Source: Thermoplasmata archaeon
Lineage (GTDB): Archaea; Thermoplasmatota; Thermoplasmata; WALJ01
NCBI GenBank assembly: GCA_015522885.1
Contig: WALJ01000066.1
Coordinates: forward strand, 1 to 10,811
DNA: 10,811 bases
Direction: 5' to 3'
Under the pieces are notes generated by a model. That model was not told the DNA's origin. It was given only the letters and a program-made list of their open reading frames with translations, and ran no database searches. Numbering within the stretch: position 1 is the stretch's first letter; each line of letters opens with the position of its first letter. Of this stretch, positions 1-6,063 are shown piece by piece. Made by a program: the position numbers and the translations under genes.

Positions 1-144
1 CTGGAAGCCCACCTGCATCTTTTCCAGTTCTACCGGGATTTCGTGAGCAAATTCGAGAGAAACACCTCACCTGCAATGATGGAAGGATTAACGAGCCACT
101 TGTGGACATGGCAGGATTTCTTGGTCCATCATTTTGCGGTATAA
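1..144 (+). CDS. C-terminal end of an IS transposase (5' end outside the window)
   Basis: The frame is open from the first base and stops at TAA 142-144, giving 47 residues. They include LEAHLHLFQFYRDFV, then TSPAMMEGLTSHLWTWQDFL. This pattern (a leucine/phenylalanine-rich helix ending in an 'FYxxF' segment, then 'TPAMxxGLTxxxW') is what I know from the C-terminal end of DDE/integrase-core transposases, just after the last catalytic acidic residue. The IS family cannot be assigned from so little, and the catalytic residues are outside the window. The expected 'YNFIRPH' is changed to YRDFVSKF, which could mean divergence or decay. Whether the element is complete to the left is not visible. A short inverted repeat follows the stop codon. 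Confidence 0.6.
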   Translation: MEAHLHLFQFYRDFVSKFERNTSPAMMEGLTSHLWTWQDFLVHHFAV

Positions 145-145
145 A

Positions 146-168
146 TTGGGACAGTACCCAAGTTTTTT
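146..168 (+). terminator. Possible terminator or IS end after the transposase
   Basis: TTGGG (146-150) and CCCAA (157-161) can form a 5-bp stem with loop ACAGTA. Six T residues follow at 163-168, one base after a G. It begins two bases after the transposase stop codon. It could be a weak terminator, or part of the terminal inverted repeat of the insertion sequence, since GGGACAGTACCC-like ends occur in some IS elements. The left end of the element is not in the window to compare. Confidence 0.3.
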
Positions 169-376
169 CATTCTTGCGTATTCTTCATGGGGCAAATGCT
201 GTTAAAGTTTTCCTGTTGGCTTATATCAGTACTACATTATGAGCCTTACAGACAGAAGGAGTTTTTCAAAGTTCTCTGAAATTACCCCAAAAGTTTCATA
301 TACTCAAATAGCAAAAGAGGGTTTGCAGTGGACTATGTGCCATCTTCCTTGTCCCCAAACCCACTGCATCCTTTTT
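169..376. other. AT-rich intergenic stretch without a convincing gene
   Basis: About 208 bp lie between the IS tail and the end of ksgA. A 54-codon frame starts at ATG 239 (MSLTDRRSFSKFSEITPK at its N-terminus) and runs into the 3' end of ksgA on the opposite strand. It has no ribosome binding site, ends in a low-complexity Phe/Leu tail made by the T-rich tract, and is probably chance or debris. The segment 279-310 shares a two-part motif with the other non-coding gap near 5774-5796. ksgA transcription would end in this stretch, but I see no strong T tract on the minus strand. Confidence 0.5.
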
Positions 377-1114
377 TTATTTTTTCATGTTTTCCCATAT
401 TAAGTCCGCTATCTCTCCTATCTCCTCGGGTGTCAGTTCTTCCACTCTCATCGAGCCGTATTCCGTTTCCACGATGCCGTATTTCCGCCGGAGAGCGCTC
501 CTCACTGTCTTCCTGCGAGCGCTGAAAAGTGTCCTGACGACATCCTCGAAAAGTTTCTCGTCTTTAATCCGAAACGGCGGTTCTTTCCTCGGAATTATCC
601 TAACAACTGCGGAATCCACCCTCGGGGGCGGTTTGAAAGCGCTCCTCGGTATTTTCTCCATAATCTCCATCTCCGCCCTGTAATATGCCATGACGCTGAG
701 CCTCGAATATGCGAAGTCTCCCGCATAGGCAACCAGCCTCTCGGCGAACTCCTCCTGATATGTAAGCACTGCAAGTTTGAAATTATGCTCGAGAAGTTTG
801 AATGTAAGGGGCGACGAGATTTTGTAGGGAATATTGGACACCATCTTGTCGAATTTCGGCCATTCGAGTTCCATGGCATCTCCCGTTATGACCTCGATTT
901 CCGGAAATGAGAGCCCTATCATCCTCGCGAGCGCTCTGTCCTTCTCGATTGCATATACTTTTTTCGCTCTTTTGACGAGGTATTTCGTGAGATTCCCTGT
1001 TCCAGGTCCGACTTCCAGAACCGTGTCGCTGCTGCCGAGTTCGGCGTATTCCACCTCCCGTTCAAGTACGCGCTCGTCCGTCATGAAGTGCTGACCGAGC
1101 CTTTTTCCGCACAT
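377..1114 (-). CDS. ksgA: rRNA (adenine-N6,N6)-dimethyltransferase, KsgA/Dim1 family
   Basis: This SAM-dependent enzyme dimethylates the two adjacent adenines in the 3'-terminal helix of 16S rRNA late in small-subunit maturation. The 245-residue protein starts just before the family motif GKRLGQHF (3-10). It has SAM motif I VLEVGPGTGNLT (32-43), the acidic ribose-binding residue E57 in YAIEKD, GDAME at 78-82, and the catalytic motif NIPYKISSP (94-102). The C-terminal part carries FKPPPRVDSAVVRI, also diagnostic. It is somewhat shorter than the roughly 270 residues usual for archaeal Dim1, because the N-terminus is short. The ATG lies 4 bp after the stop of the isoaspartate methyltransferase gene, with GGGTGA as a weak ribosome binding site overlapping that stop. 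It is therefore the last gene of a minus-strand operon. rsmA is a synonym. Confidence 0.95.
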   Translation of the reverse strand: MCGKRLGQHFMTDERVLEREVEYAELGSSDTVLEVGPGTGNLTKYLVKRAKKVYAIEKDRALARMIGLSFPEIEVITGDAMELEWPKFDKMVSNIPYKISSPLTFKLLEHNFKLAVLTYQEEFAERLVAYAGDFAYSRLSVMAYYRAEMEIMEKIPRSAFKPPPRVDSAVVRIIPRKEPPFRIKDEKLFEDVVRTLFSARRKTVRSALRRKYGIVETEYGSMRVEELTPEEIGEIADLIWENMKK

Positions 1115-1118
1115 TCCG

Positions 1119-1763
1119 TCACCCGAAGCCGTATCTCCCTTTCATCGGAACGAAGATGCAGTAACCGTGAAAGCTCGTCTTTATCTTGTTGCCTGACTTT
1201 TCCACGAGCATGAGCCTCTGCGTCATGTTCCCGACAGGTATTACCATTTTCCCGCCGTCTTTCAACTGCTTTATAAGAGGTTCCGGTATATCCGGTGCCG
1301 CACAGGCCACAAGAATTCTGTCAAAGGGTGCCTTGTCAGGCATTCCCACGGAACCGTCGCCGACATAGATGCGTATGTTATCATAGCCTGTTCTTCTTAT
1401 GGTCTCGACAGCTCTTTCAGCAAGAGCCCTCACCATCTCCACTCCGTATATCTCTCCTTCCGGGCCTACGATCTCTGCCATTACCGCGGCGTGATATCCC
1501 GTGCCGGTACCCACATCAAGTACCCTGTGTCCCCTTTTAAGGTCGAGAAGCTCCGTCATCATGGCGACCATGTGCGGTGCGGATATGGTCTGCCCGCCTT
1601 CCGCAGGCAGGGGATAATCCGCATATGCCTCTTTCCTGTAAAACGGAAGTACGAATTCCTCTCTGGGAACCCTCGACATCGCATCGACGACCTCTTTTTT
1701 TCTCAATATTCCTTCTTTTTTCAGGTTCTCTATCAATTCCCTCCTTCGCTCTTCGAGATTCAC
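1119..1763 (-). CDS. pcm: Protein-L-isoaspartate O-methyltransferase
   Basis: This repair enzyme methylates L-isoaspartyl residues in aged proteins using SAM, so that they can return to aspartate. The 214 residues match the family in length and motif order: VPREEFV (32-38), the active-site segment GGQTISAPHMV (56-66), SAM motif I VLDVGTGTGYH (81-91), GDGS (135-138), PFDRILVACAAPDIP (146-160), GGKMVIPVG (170-178) and the C-terminal FVPMKG. The start codon is GTG, not ATG. It overlaps the stop of the radical SAM gene by four bases (GTGA) and has GGGGGTGATGAG just upstream as ribosome binding site, which indicates translational coupling. It sits between the radical SAM gene and ksgA in a minus-strand operon. 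The role is cytoplasmic. No residue known to be essential appears to be missing. Confidence 0.95.
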   Translation of the reverse strand: MNLEERRRELIENLKKEGILRKKEVVDAMSRVPREEFVLPFYRKEAYADYPLPAEGGQTISAPHMVAMMTELLDLKRGHRVLDVGTGTGYHAAVMAEIVGPEGEIYGVEMVRALAERAVETIRRTGYDNIRIYVGDGSVGMPDKAPFDRILVACAAPDIPEPLIKQLKDGGKMVIPVGNMTQRLMLVEKSGNKIKTSFHGYCIFVPMKGRYGFG

Positions 1764-2851
1764 TTCTCATCACCCCCATAATCCAGCGGCATTCTTTCCA
1801 CCTCGAGCCTGTCCCATGTCGGATATTCCTCGACTATGTACGAATCGCATCCCAGTTCCCCGTGTATCTCCTCTATCACCCAGGGTGCTATCTCTATTCT
1901 GGAGCGCTCCGGATCCCTGAAAAGCAGCTCGTCCGGCACATCAAACTCGTTTTTCAGCCGGTTTATCAGCCCATCGGGCTCATCGCAGTATATTATCCCT
2001 TTCAGAAGAGTGCCGTCATCGGTTATCAATTCATACGGCTTTGCTATGTTCTCAGCCCTGTTTCTCAGCCTGTTCCTCAGCTGAACACCGTCCTTGAAAG
2101 ATGCGGAGCAGAAGTGAATGCTCATATCCGTTTCCATCTCTTTCACTATGTTCACTGCAATCTCCGCGCTCCCCTCGGCAGTGCTGGACAGGCCTTCTCT
2201 CATGTGATAGCCTCTTTCGAGCAGTGCCCTGTAATTCGTATCCGAAAATTCGAGTTCGTTAAGATTTATGAATTTTACGCCCATTCCGTCTATGTGTCCT
2301 ATGAGCGCTCTTATCTCGCTTTTCATGTCGGGAAGAGCGGGAATCTCAAACCCGACATCTATCGGAATCTCCAGTATTTCCTTCAGCTTTTCGTTCAAAG
2401 GGGTCTTTTCGAAGCCTTTCCATGTTTCCGGCGGGGGGTGAAAGCGAATCTCATCGAGCCCGGCATCCGCAAGCCTCCGCACGTGGTCGGGATTGAATGT
2501 TGCGGTGTAAAGGTGTATGTGATGTCCTTTTCCGAAGTTCTCCTTTAACAGTGTTATATAATGAATCGTGCGTTCCGGCTTTTTAAGGGGGTCTCCGCCT
2601 GTTATCCCCGTTCCCCCCGCGCCTATGAGCCGGGCCTCTTCAAGGATGTCCTCATCGGAATTTACAGGCATCTCATCCGCATATACGACATCGAGATTCT
2701 TTTTGTGCTCGGATAGGGGGCAGTAAAAACAGTTGGAGTCGCAGAGGCCGGTAACGAAGAGTACCATCTTCCTTCCTGGACCGCAGAGCTTGCAGCCTTC
2801 GGGCAGTTCCCCCCTCAGAGCCGAGCCTCTCTCCAGCATATTCATGTTCAT
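1760..2851 (-). CDS. Radical SAM protein, archaeal COG2108-like family
   Basis: This is a 363-residue radical SAM enzyme of unknown reaction. The cluster motif CxxxCxxC is seen as CDSNCFYC (C37, C41, C44), which should bind a [4Fe-4S] cluster that cleaves SAM. GITGGDPL at about 83-90 matches the SAM-binding 'GGE' motif with D in place of E. A CKLC pair (C20, C23) comes just before it, and the segment HHIHLYTATFNPDHV fits the later barrel strands. I recall this arrangement from archaeal proteins described as related to pyruvate formate-lyase activating enzyme, but the exact family is from memory. I chose ATG 2851 because it overlaps the DUF373 stop as ATGA. GTG 2858-2860 (three residues more) and the ATGs at 2845 and 2839 are alternatives, and GGAG is better spaced for 2845. 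The lower end overlaps the GTG start of pcm by four bases. Confidence 0.85.
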   Translation of the reverse strand: MNMNMLERGSALRGELPEGCKLCGPGRKMVLFVTGLCDSNCFYCPLSEHKKNLDVVYADEMPVNSDEDILEEARLIGAGGTGITGGDPLKKPERTIHYITLLKENFGKGHHIHLYTATFNPDHVRRLADAGLDEIRFHPPPETWKGFEKTPLNEKLKEILEIPIDVGFEIPALPDMKSEIRALIGHIDGMGVKFINLNELEFSDTNYRALLERGYHMREGLSSTAEGSAEIAVNIVKEMETDMSIHFCSASFKDGVQLRNRLRNRAENIAKPYELITDDGTLLKGIIYCDEPDGLINRLKNEFDVPDELLFRDPERSRIEIAPWVIEEIHGELGCDSYIVEEYPTWDRLEVERMPLDYGGDEK

Positions 2852-3993
2852 TTTCTCCACTGAGCTTCCATCCTTGCCTTCTTACCCAGCGTTCTGTTCA
2901 CCCAAGCAGCCGTCAGAAGCAGCAGACCGGCCATGGAAAGGGCTATGTAGATGAAAAACAGTGTGTTCCTCATCTCGGTGTAACCGAGAACGAGCTTCAC
3001 GGAATCGAGTATCGCCCACAGTATGAGGGCCATGCCCATCATCGAAAGCGTGATTATCCAGAAACTTCTGGGGACTTTTCCTTTCATCAGGTATGCATCC
3101 GCAACATTTCCGCCCTCGTGGATGAGAACTCCGAATACCCACCACCACATGCCTGCGGCCGTGAAGAACAGCATGTGCTTCGTTATGTCCCCTTCGACGG
3201 AGTTCCACGCATCCCATGCCCTGCCTATTCCGAAGAGTATCAGAACAATGGATACCACCGTGAAATACGGGGATGTGCTCCCCTGTCGGACCTTTCTGTT
3301 GAATTCTTTTACCATGCCCTCTATCTTCTCATCCAGCGCGTACGCCCATGTTACCAGATACACACCGATTATGGTGAGCAAAAGGCCTCCGCCGAACTGC
3401 GAGAGAAGGTTTGTTTCCCTCAGGACCTTTTCGGCTCCGGAGACCATGAAGGAAACGAGAAAAGGGACCATACCGACCAACGTGCCGTATAGAATCATGG
3501 CGAGGGCTATGGGTATGGTTATCTTCTTCCTGATTTTTTCATCCTTCAGAGCCTTGATTATGAAGTAATACGAGCTCTCTATGTTCCTGTTCTGCCTGAC
3601 ATAAACCCTCTTTATATGGTCCACCTTTACCCTTGAGGTTATTATCGGAAGTATGTAATCGTCCTCCGAGCCGTCCGATACGAAGTACACCGAATCTGGG
3701 TTTGTTTTTCTCAGGACATAGTCGAGTTCATCGGCTATCTTCCCGTCGGATTTCCTGCCGACATCTGGGTCACCGCATATCGTGGCTATCTCCGCCCTTT
3801 TTCCCTCTCTTTTCAGCCGGTCATAGAGGGAGATTGCGTAAAAGAGCGCATTGGTATCGCTGTCCTCCGCATCTTTGAGGGCCAGTTTCGTGGCTGCCTG
3901 AAGGTTGGCCTTCCTCCCGATAATCGGGCTTCTGAGCCTTGCTTTGACGCCGAAATCGTCGTCTCTGTCCACCGATAGAACCAGAATTTTCAT
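2848..3993 (-). CDS. DUF373 family membrane protein
   Basis: The product has 381 residues and unknown function. The N-terminal half is a soluble domain with the conserved DUF373 pattern: LVLSVDRDDDFG near the start, then SPIIGR, EDSDTNALF, GDPDVGRKSDGKIADELD, SDGSEDDYILPIITSRV and VRQNRNIESSYY. The many conserved Asp residues suggest a metal or nucleotide site, which is my inference. From about residue 160 on there are six or so hydrophobic segments, for example IPIALAMILYGTLVGMV, LLLTIIGVYLVTWAYA, MWWWVFGVLIHEGG and FFIYIALSMAGLLLLTAA, so the C-terminal half is in the membrane. ATG 3993 is preferred because AAAGGAGAG precedes it by about 7 bases. A TTG 27 bp upstream is in frame but weaker. 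It is the first gene of the operon continuing into the radical SAM, pcm and ksgA genes. Confidence 0.88.
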   Translation of the reverse strand: MKILVLSVDRDDDFGVKARLRSPIIGRKANLQAATKLALKDAEDSDTNALFYAISLYDRLKREGKRAEIATICGDPDVGRKSDGKIADELDYVLRKTNPDSVYFVSDGSEDDYILPIITSRVKVDHIKRVYVRQNRNIESSYYFIIKALKDEKIRKKITIPIALAMILYGTLVGMVPFLVSFMVSGAEKVLRETNLLSQFGGGLLLTIIGVYLVTWAYALDEKIEGMVKEFNRKVRQGSTSPYFTVVSIVLILFGIGRAWDAWNSVEGDITKHMLFFTAAGMWWWVFGVLIHEGGNVADAYLMKGKVPRSFWIITLSMMGMALILWAILDSVKLVLGYTEMRNTLFFIYIALSMAGLLLLTAAWVNRTLGKKARMEAQWRK

Positions 3994-4033
3994 GGACTCT
4001 CCTTTTCGGGCAGACCGCAATAAGAAGAGAGAA

Positions 4034-4047
4034 GTATATTTTATTTT
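4034..4047 (-). promoter_or_regulatory. Probable TATA box of the DUF373-rSAM-pcm-ksgA operon
   Basis: Read on the minus strand this is AAAATAAAATATAC, the only strongly AT-rich TATA-like element upstream of the DUF373 start at 3993. A start of transcription about 25 bp downstream would fall near 4010, leaving a leader of some 15-20 bases that holds the AGGAG ribosome binding site. No other promoter is apparent within the operon. Confidence 0.5.
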
Positions 4048-4083
4048 CCCTCAAATTTGCGCAGGAGCCCATATTCCCGAAAA

Positions 4084-4092
4084 CCCTTAAAT
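4084..4092 (+). promoter_or_regulatory. Probable TATA/BRE element of the DUF1611 gene (leaderless)
   Basis: The sequence is AAACCCTTAAATCC, with the TATA-like part TTAAAT at 4087-4092. Its first T lies 26 bp before the GTG start at 4113, so transcription would begin at or next to the start codon. There is no Shine-Dalgarno sequence in between; CCGTTGAACGG there is a palindrome. The lplA promoter has the same sequence pattern at the same distance. Confidence 0.5.
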
Positions 4093-4112
4093 CCCCGTAC
4101 CGTTGAACGGCT

Positions 4113-5156
4113 GTGAAAAAAGCTATCGTACTTGCCGAAGGATATCTGGCCAGAAGGGCGGCCAAGACGACTCACGGCCTGCTCAGGGTCTCCAGAAGGT
4201 ATGACATAATCGGTGTCATAGACAGCACATTTCCGAAAAAAACAACGGAAGGGCTTGTCGAGGGCGGGAAAACCGTGCCGGTATATCCCTCGGTCGAAGA
4301 TTCTCCCGACACCGAATACCTTATAATCGGTGTTGCTCCCGCGGGAGGAAGACTGCCGGATAACATGAGAGAACAGGTGAAGAGCGCTCTCAAATCGGGA
4401 CTGAACATCATCTCCGGTCTCCACGAATTCCTTTCCGAAGATGGAGATTTGAGGGAGATGGCGGAAAAAAACGGAGTCCGCATATATGACATAAGGAAGA
4501 GCCCGCCTCTGAACGAGCTCAAATCCTTTTCAAACCTGATGAAAGGGGTAGATGTACCCCGGATACCGGTGCTCGGGACGGACAGCTCCATAGGGAAGAG
4601 GACAACCGCATGGTATCTGAGGGATGCTTTGGTGGAAGAAGGAATAAAAGCGGTTATGGTCGCCACAGGCCAGACAGGGATTCTTCAGGGTGCGGATTAC
4701 GGGATACCTCTGGATGCCATTCAGGGGGATTACATGGTCGGGATGCTTGAAAGCGAGATATACCATGCGTATCGGGACGGCGCCGAGGTAATAGTTATCG
4801 AGGGGCAGGGAGCGCTCTCCCATCCGGCCTATGTCTGCGGCTCAAGAGCGATACTCTCGGCATCGCAGCCGGAATTCGTGTTTCTCCAGCACGCTCCCGG
4901 AAGAAAGGAAAGAGGGTACCACAGGGAAGAACTGCACCTGCCGATGCCCGATATCTCCCGCGAAATAAGCTTGATAAAGGATTTCTCCGGAGCCGATGTC
5001 GCAGCGATAACGATAAACCATGAAGGCCTCACCGAAGTGGAAGTGGAAGCGGTGAGGAAGGAATACGGGTCGGATTTCGGAATCCCTGCCTTCGACCCGC
5101 TGCGGGATGGTATGGAAGAGGGAGCGGAGATTGTAAAGAAAAGGCTCGAAAAATAG
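4113..5156 (+). CDS. DUF1611 family P-loop protein (DgcN-like)
   Basis: This 347-residue protein matches DUF1611 (COG3367). A Rossmann-like N-terminal domain (residues 1-145, starting KKAIVLAEGYLARRAAKTTHG) is followed by a P-loop NTPase-like domain with GTDSSIGKRTT (155-165). ATGQTGILQG (185-193) and IEGQGALSHPAY (229-240) follow, the latter resembling a Walker B segment. Bacterial relatives called DgcN have been linked to D-glutamate use as an N-acetyltransferase. Whether an archaeal member does this is open, and no D-amino-acid gene is visible nearby. It starts with GTG, lacks a ribosome binding site and is probably leaderless. It stands divergent to the DUF373 operon and about 70 bp before the repeat protein. 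No key motif is missing and the length is usual for the family. Confidence 0.88.
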   Translation: MKKAIVLAEGYLARRAAKTTHGLLRVSRRYDIIGVIDSTFPKKTTEGLVEGGKTVPVYPSVEDSPDTEYLIIGVAPAGGRLPDNMREQVKSALKSGLNIISGLHEFLSEDGDLREMAEKNGVRIYDIRKSPPLNELKSFSNLMKGVDVPRIPVLGTDSSIGKRTTAWYLRDALVEEGIKAVMVATGQTGILQGADYGIPLDAIQGDYMVGMLESEIYHAYRDGAEVIVIEGQGALSHPAYVCGSRAILSASQPEFVFLQHAPGRKERGYHREELHLPMPDISREISLIKDFSGADVAAITINHEGLTEVEVEAVRKEYGSDFGIPAFDPLRDGMEEGAEIVKKRLEK

Positions 5157-5162
5157 AAAAGA

Positions 5163-5169
5163 TTTATTA
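5163..5169 (+). promoter_or_regulatory. Possible TATA box of the helical-repeat protein gene
   Basis: TTTATTA is preceded by the purine-rich AAAAGA. It starts seven bases after the DUF1611 stop and 67 bp before the ATG at 5230. Transcription from about 5190 would give a leader of some 40 bases with the GA-rich ribosome binding site GAGGACAGGA (5211-5220). Confidence 0.35.
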
Positions 5170-5229
5170 GTCAAAGCTCTTTTTCCCCTGTCTGATATCT
5201 ACTTCGGGTTGAGGACAGGACGTGTAAAA

Positions 5230-5712
5230 ATGGAAGAAAAAAGCGATGAACCGAGCGAGGAAGAAGTGATAAACGAGATAGTGGGCTTTGTGGAAGGAGC
5301 GCTCCTCGGAGGTGCCGAAAAAGGCGATGTTATAAAGGAGCTTGCCAGCCTCGGAATTGACGAAAAAACCGCGGAGGAGCTCATTGAAGCCGTGGAAGCG
5401 AAGATCGAAGCCATAGATGCCATACTCTCCTGGATGGAAGAGGGGATGGCCGAGGAAGAGATAACGGAGAAATTGATGATCTACGAAGTTCCTGAAGAAG
5501 ATGCGAAATATCTCTTTGAAGAGGCAAAGGTCATAAAAAAGCAGATAGATGCGGAAAAAGAGATTCTTTCCGTTATAATCTCATGGATTAAAGAAGGCTC
5601 GGACGACGAAGAAATGAAAGAGAACCTTATATCGGTAGGCATGGCAGAGGAAGAGGCTCTGGAAAGGATAAGGATTGCCAGAGAACTCATGGCCGGGGAG
5701 AGCGCGGAGTAA
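5230..5712 (+). CDS. Acidic three-repeat helical protein, function unknown
   Basis: I do not recognise this 160-residue protein. It is very rich in Glu, Ala, Ile and Lys, has no signal peptide or membrane segment, and should be all alpha-helical and acidic. It consists of three copies of a unit of about 45 residues. The units start near residues 14, 62 and 112, with a shared pattern I-x-x-W/F-x-x-E-G, then E-x-I/M-x-E-x-L, then a turn such as G-I-D-E or V-P-E-E, then A-x-x-L/I and a closing helix. For example, ILSWMEEG in unit 2 matches IISWIKEG in unit 3 and IVGFVEGA in unit 1. ATG 5230 is favoured because GAGGACAGGA precedes it; a TTG at 5209 would add seven residues. The unit resembles UBA-like or RecX-like small helical bundles only in general shape. 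The codon usage and intact frame indicate a real gene. Confidence 0.8.
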   Translation: MEEKSDEPSEEEVINEIVGFVEGALLGGAEKGDVIKELASLGIDEKTAEELIEAVEAKIEAIDAILSWMEEGMAEEEITEKLMIYEVPEEDAKYLFEEAKVIKKQIDAEKEILSVIISWIKEGSDDEEMKENLISVGMAEEEALERIRIARELMAGESAE

Positions 5713-5753
5713 CTCAGCACTGTAGTATCCCGAATTCATTATTGAAGACCTCA

Positions 5754-5773
5754 GTTTGCAATAAATTGCAGAC
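5754..5773. repeat. Inverted repeat after the helical-repeat gene
   Basis: TGCAAT (5757-5762) and ATTGCA (5765-5770) form a perfect 14-bp palindrome with a two-base centre. After one mismatch it is extended by GT/AC on the outside. It lies about 45 bp after the stop codon at 5712. It could be a protein-binding site or part of a termination region. No T run follows. Confidence 0.3.
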
Positions 5774-5776
5774 AAA

Positions 5777-6039
5777 CTACCCCTTATACTCAAATATCTT
5801 TACCTCCAGAAGCTTTTGCCAGAAAGCTTCTTCAGGGGTTTCCGCATTATCAAACATAGTCTCTCTAAGAGATATAGGCTTTCACCGAGGTGAAAATCCA
5901 AACTCATATGGGTTTACCATAATTCTGAGCTCTGATTCTCAGAGACCTCTGTCCAAAGCATGGCTTTGGCCATGTATCACTCCATGAGTTCATCAATATT
6001 CTCGAAGAATCTCTTCTCATATCTTATCCCAAAACCCTT
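5777..6039 (-). pseudogene. Decayed protein-coding fragment, family unknown
   Basis: On the minus strand, from 6039 downward, one frame reads KGFGIRYEKRFFENIDELME, then TGA. In the same frame it continues YMAKAMLWTEVSENQSSELW, then TAA, then THMSLDFHLGE. Inserting one A at the GGTGAAAGCC site near 5880 (GAAAG to GAAAAG) opens the remainder: KPISLRETMFDNAETPEEAF, then WQKLLEVKIFEYKG, ending at TAG 5777-5779. The pieces look like real protein (charged, helical, balanced composition). Two stops and one frameshift in about 87 codons fit a dead gene whose 5' part has been lost, with lplA and its promoter now taking its place. I do not recognise the family. A chance reading or a structured RNA is possible, since several short hairpins lie in the same interval. 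Confidence 0.4.
5808..5831. repeat. Perfect 9-bp hairpin
   Basis: AGAAGCTTT (5808-5816) and AAAGCTTCT (5823-5831) are perfect inverted copies with the 6-base loop TGCCAG. Further short hairpins follow in the same gap: TTTCACC-GA-GGTGAAA (5880-5895), TATGG/CCATA (5907-5921), TCTGAG/CTCAGA (5924-5943) and CATGGC-TTTG-GCCATG (5959-5974). Function unknown. Confidence 0.4.
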
Positions 6040-6043
6040 TTAT
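6035..6043 (+). promoter_or_regulatory. Probable TATA/BRE element of lplA (leaderless)
   Basis: The sequence AAAACCCTTTTATCTCC has the TATA-like part TTTTAT at 6038-6043, whose first T is 26 bp before the ATG at 6064. No ribosome binding site lies in front of that ATG (TTCCATAGCGCCTT), so a leaderless transcript is likely. Sequence and spacing match the DUF1611 promoter. Confidence 0.5.
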
Positions 6044-6063
6044 CTCCCTTTCCATAGCGCCTT

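Noticed and set aside
97..210. Minus-strand frame QHLPHEEYARMKKLGYCP and onwards
   Set aside because: It looks protein-like, but half of it is antisense to the transposase end, it has no start codon, and it is short.
239..403. 54-codon plus-strand frame starting MSLTDRRSFSKF
   Set aside because: No ribosome binding site or promoter; it runs through the T-rich tract into ksgA in antisense. Kept only as a note.
328..525. 65-codon plus-strand frame over the end of ksgA
   Set aside because: It is antisense to the ksgA 3' end, Ser/Pro/Leu-rich and has no ribosome binding site; a shadow frame.
1577..2548. 323-codon plus-strand frame antisense to pcm and the radical SAM gene
   Set aside because: The minus strand carries clear family motifs over the whole stretch. 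The plus frame has a Cys/Phe/Tyr/His-rich composition typical of a shadow frame.
4098..4112. CCGTTGAACGG as a possible tRNA T-arm on the minus strand
   Set aside because: It is a simple palindrome with no 7-base T-loop, and no acceptor or anticodon stem can be drawn around it.
5742..5987. 81-codon plus-strand frame in the gap before lplA
   Set aside because: Ser-rich composition, no ribosome binding site, and antisense to the better-looking decayed fragment on the minus strand.
5713..6063. SRP RNA, RNase P RNA or a CRISPR array in the gap
   Set aside because: None of the conserved sequence blocks of SRP or RNase P RNA that I know are present, and there are no regularly spaced direct repeats.
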